NCBI RefSeq assembly: GCF_012927265.1
Contig: NZ_JABBGF010000003.1
Coordinates: 1 to 64,000, forward strand
Direction: 5' to 3'
Origin: Chryseobacterium cheonjiense
GTDB taxonomy: Bacteria; Bacteroidota; Bacteroidia; Flavobacteriales; Weeksellaceae
DNA: 64,000 bases
A program made the position numbers and the translations under genes. Below are positions 63,263 to 64,000 of this stretch, in pieces (position 1 is the first letter of the stretch; each line of letters opens with the position of its first letter). Below the pieces are notes generated by a model, which was not told where the DNA came from, searched no databases, and saw only the letters and a program-made list of their open reading frames with translations.

Positions 63263-64000
63263 TTAAAAATTATTGATCGCATTGTTTATTCTGGAGATAG
63301 TTTCCTCTTTTCCAAGAAGTTCCATGATGTCCGGTACGTCAGGGCCCTTAAGTTCTCCAACCAACGAAAGACGCAAAGGCATCATCACTTTCCCCATTCC
63401 CAAGCTTTTCTTTTCGGCAAAATCATGAACAGCCTGCTTCAGGTTTTCGGCAATAAATTCTGTATTTTCCAAATCCGAAGCTAATTCTCCTAAAATAACC
63501 GAAGTCTGATCATTCCATGCTTTTTTTGCTGCCTTTTCATCATAAGAAACAGGTGCTTCGAAAAAGAATTTTCCTTTTTCGTTATCCAGTGTAAGATCTT
63601 TCACAAAGGTCAGCCTTTCCTTCATTAATGAAATTATTTTCAGTAATTTTTCATCTGAAAGTGTTGTGTTAAAGTCTGAACTTTTTAAAATTTCAAGCAA
63701 TTCTTCATCAGATTTTTGCTGGATATACTGGTGGTTGAACCATTCTGCTTTCTCTTTGCTGAATCTTGCCCCGGCTTTATGAACTTTATTTAAATCAAAT
63801 TCTTTTGCCATTTCCTCCAGAGATAAAATTTCTTTATCGTCCGCAGGAGACCAGCCTAAAAGAGCCACCATATTGATGAATGCTTCAGGAAGATATCCGC
63901 TTTCTCTGTATCCTTTGGAAACGTTTCCTGTTGCATAATCCGTAAAATTCAGAGGAAATACCGGGAACCCGAATTTATCGCCGTCTCTTTTGCTTAATTT
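63263..64000 (-). CDS. gltX: Glutamate-tRNA ligase, C-terminal part (runs off the right edge)
   Basis: The last 245 codons of a class I glutamyl-tRNA synthetase; the 5' part lies beyond the window. The frame is open to base 64000, which is in phase. Its first residues read KLSKRDGDKFGFPVFPLNF, where KLSKR is the family form of the KMSKS ATP-binding motif. GYRESGYLPEAFINMVALLG and WSPADDKEILSLEEMAKEFD are the conserved segments at the start of the anticodon-binding domain. A reading that begins at the internal ATG (63871) would miss the KMSKS loop and is not a real start. Confidence 0.95.
   Translation of the reverse strand, partial: KLSKRDGDKFGFPVFPLNFTDYATGNVSKGYRESGYLPEAFINMVALLGWSPADDKEILSLEEMAKEFDLNKVHKAGARFSKEKAEWFNHQYIQQKSDEELLEILKSSDFNTTLSDEKLLKIISLMKERLTFVKDLTLDNEKGKFFFEAPVSYDEKAAKKAWNDQTSVILGELASDLENTEFIAENLKQAVHDFAEKKSLGMGKVMMPLRLSLVGELKGPDVPDIMELLGKEETISRINNAINNF

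Noticed and set aside
1..64000. CRISPR arrays, tRNA genes or insertion sequences
   Set aside because: No regularly spaced direct repeats, no tRNA TPsiC consensus and no transposase gene were found on either strand.

Overview
The window reads as chromosome of a low-GC member of the Bacteroidota, most likely a Chryseobacterium-type flavobacterium (Weeksellaceae). The evidence is -7 promoter boxes of the form TAnnTTTG, few Shine-Dalgarno sequences, many lipoproteins, type IX secretion (T9SS) sorting domains of types A and B, an IcmF-type fused mutase, the alternative GlmU family, type B L31 and several families seen mainly in Chryseobacterium. The species cannot be fixed from the sequence alone.

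Layout. 0-0.4 kb: a GC-richer, RNA-like stretch without an ORF. 0.4-8.7 kb (minus strand): phospholipase C, a BamA/TamA-type outer-membrane protein, an SDR oxidoreductase overlapping aroA, a MazG-like pyrophosphohydrolase, a small membrane protein and a beta-helix lipoprotein. 8.9-10.4 kb (plus): rpmE2 and a GlmU-like gene. 10.5-13.3 kb (minus): two tandem paralogous small exported proteins beside a lipoprotein with a JAMM-like C-terminal module. 13.6-16.6 kb (plus): ECF sigma factor, probable anti-sigma factor and two DUF4252 proteins. 16.8-20.4 kb: guaB and a secreted M43 metalloprotease.

20.7-28.3 kb is the most interesting part. A tyrosine recombinase gene faces away from two tandem copies of a two-gene surface-protein cassette. 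Between recombinase and first cassette lie two 29-bp inverted sites. Each site has a loxP-like architecture (10-bp half-sites around an asymmetric 7-bp core), and they flank a 176-bp segment that carries a TAnnTTTG box. As assembled, the box points into the recombinase gene; after inversion it would point into the cassette. The second cassette has the equivalent promoter and a decayed site in the ON arrangement. Between the cassettes is a fossil 3' end of a DUF4407 gene whose intact homologue follows cassette two, which records a tandem duplication. I propose an invertible-promoter (phase-variation) system.

28.4-37.9 kb is ordinary chromosome: ruvC, a 2H phosphoesterase, a PadR operon with a palindromic operator, a Dph6-like gene, icmF carrying an in-frame dispersed repeat, and DUF3667. 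38.2-40.1 kb holds rplM-rpsI-rpsB. tsf, usually next to rpsB, lies 20 kb away on the opposite strand. The space between holds paralogous small secreted proteins, trmB and five tandem giant T9SS type B proteins, each with its own promoter box. The window ends with accA and the 3' part of gltX, which runs off the right edge.
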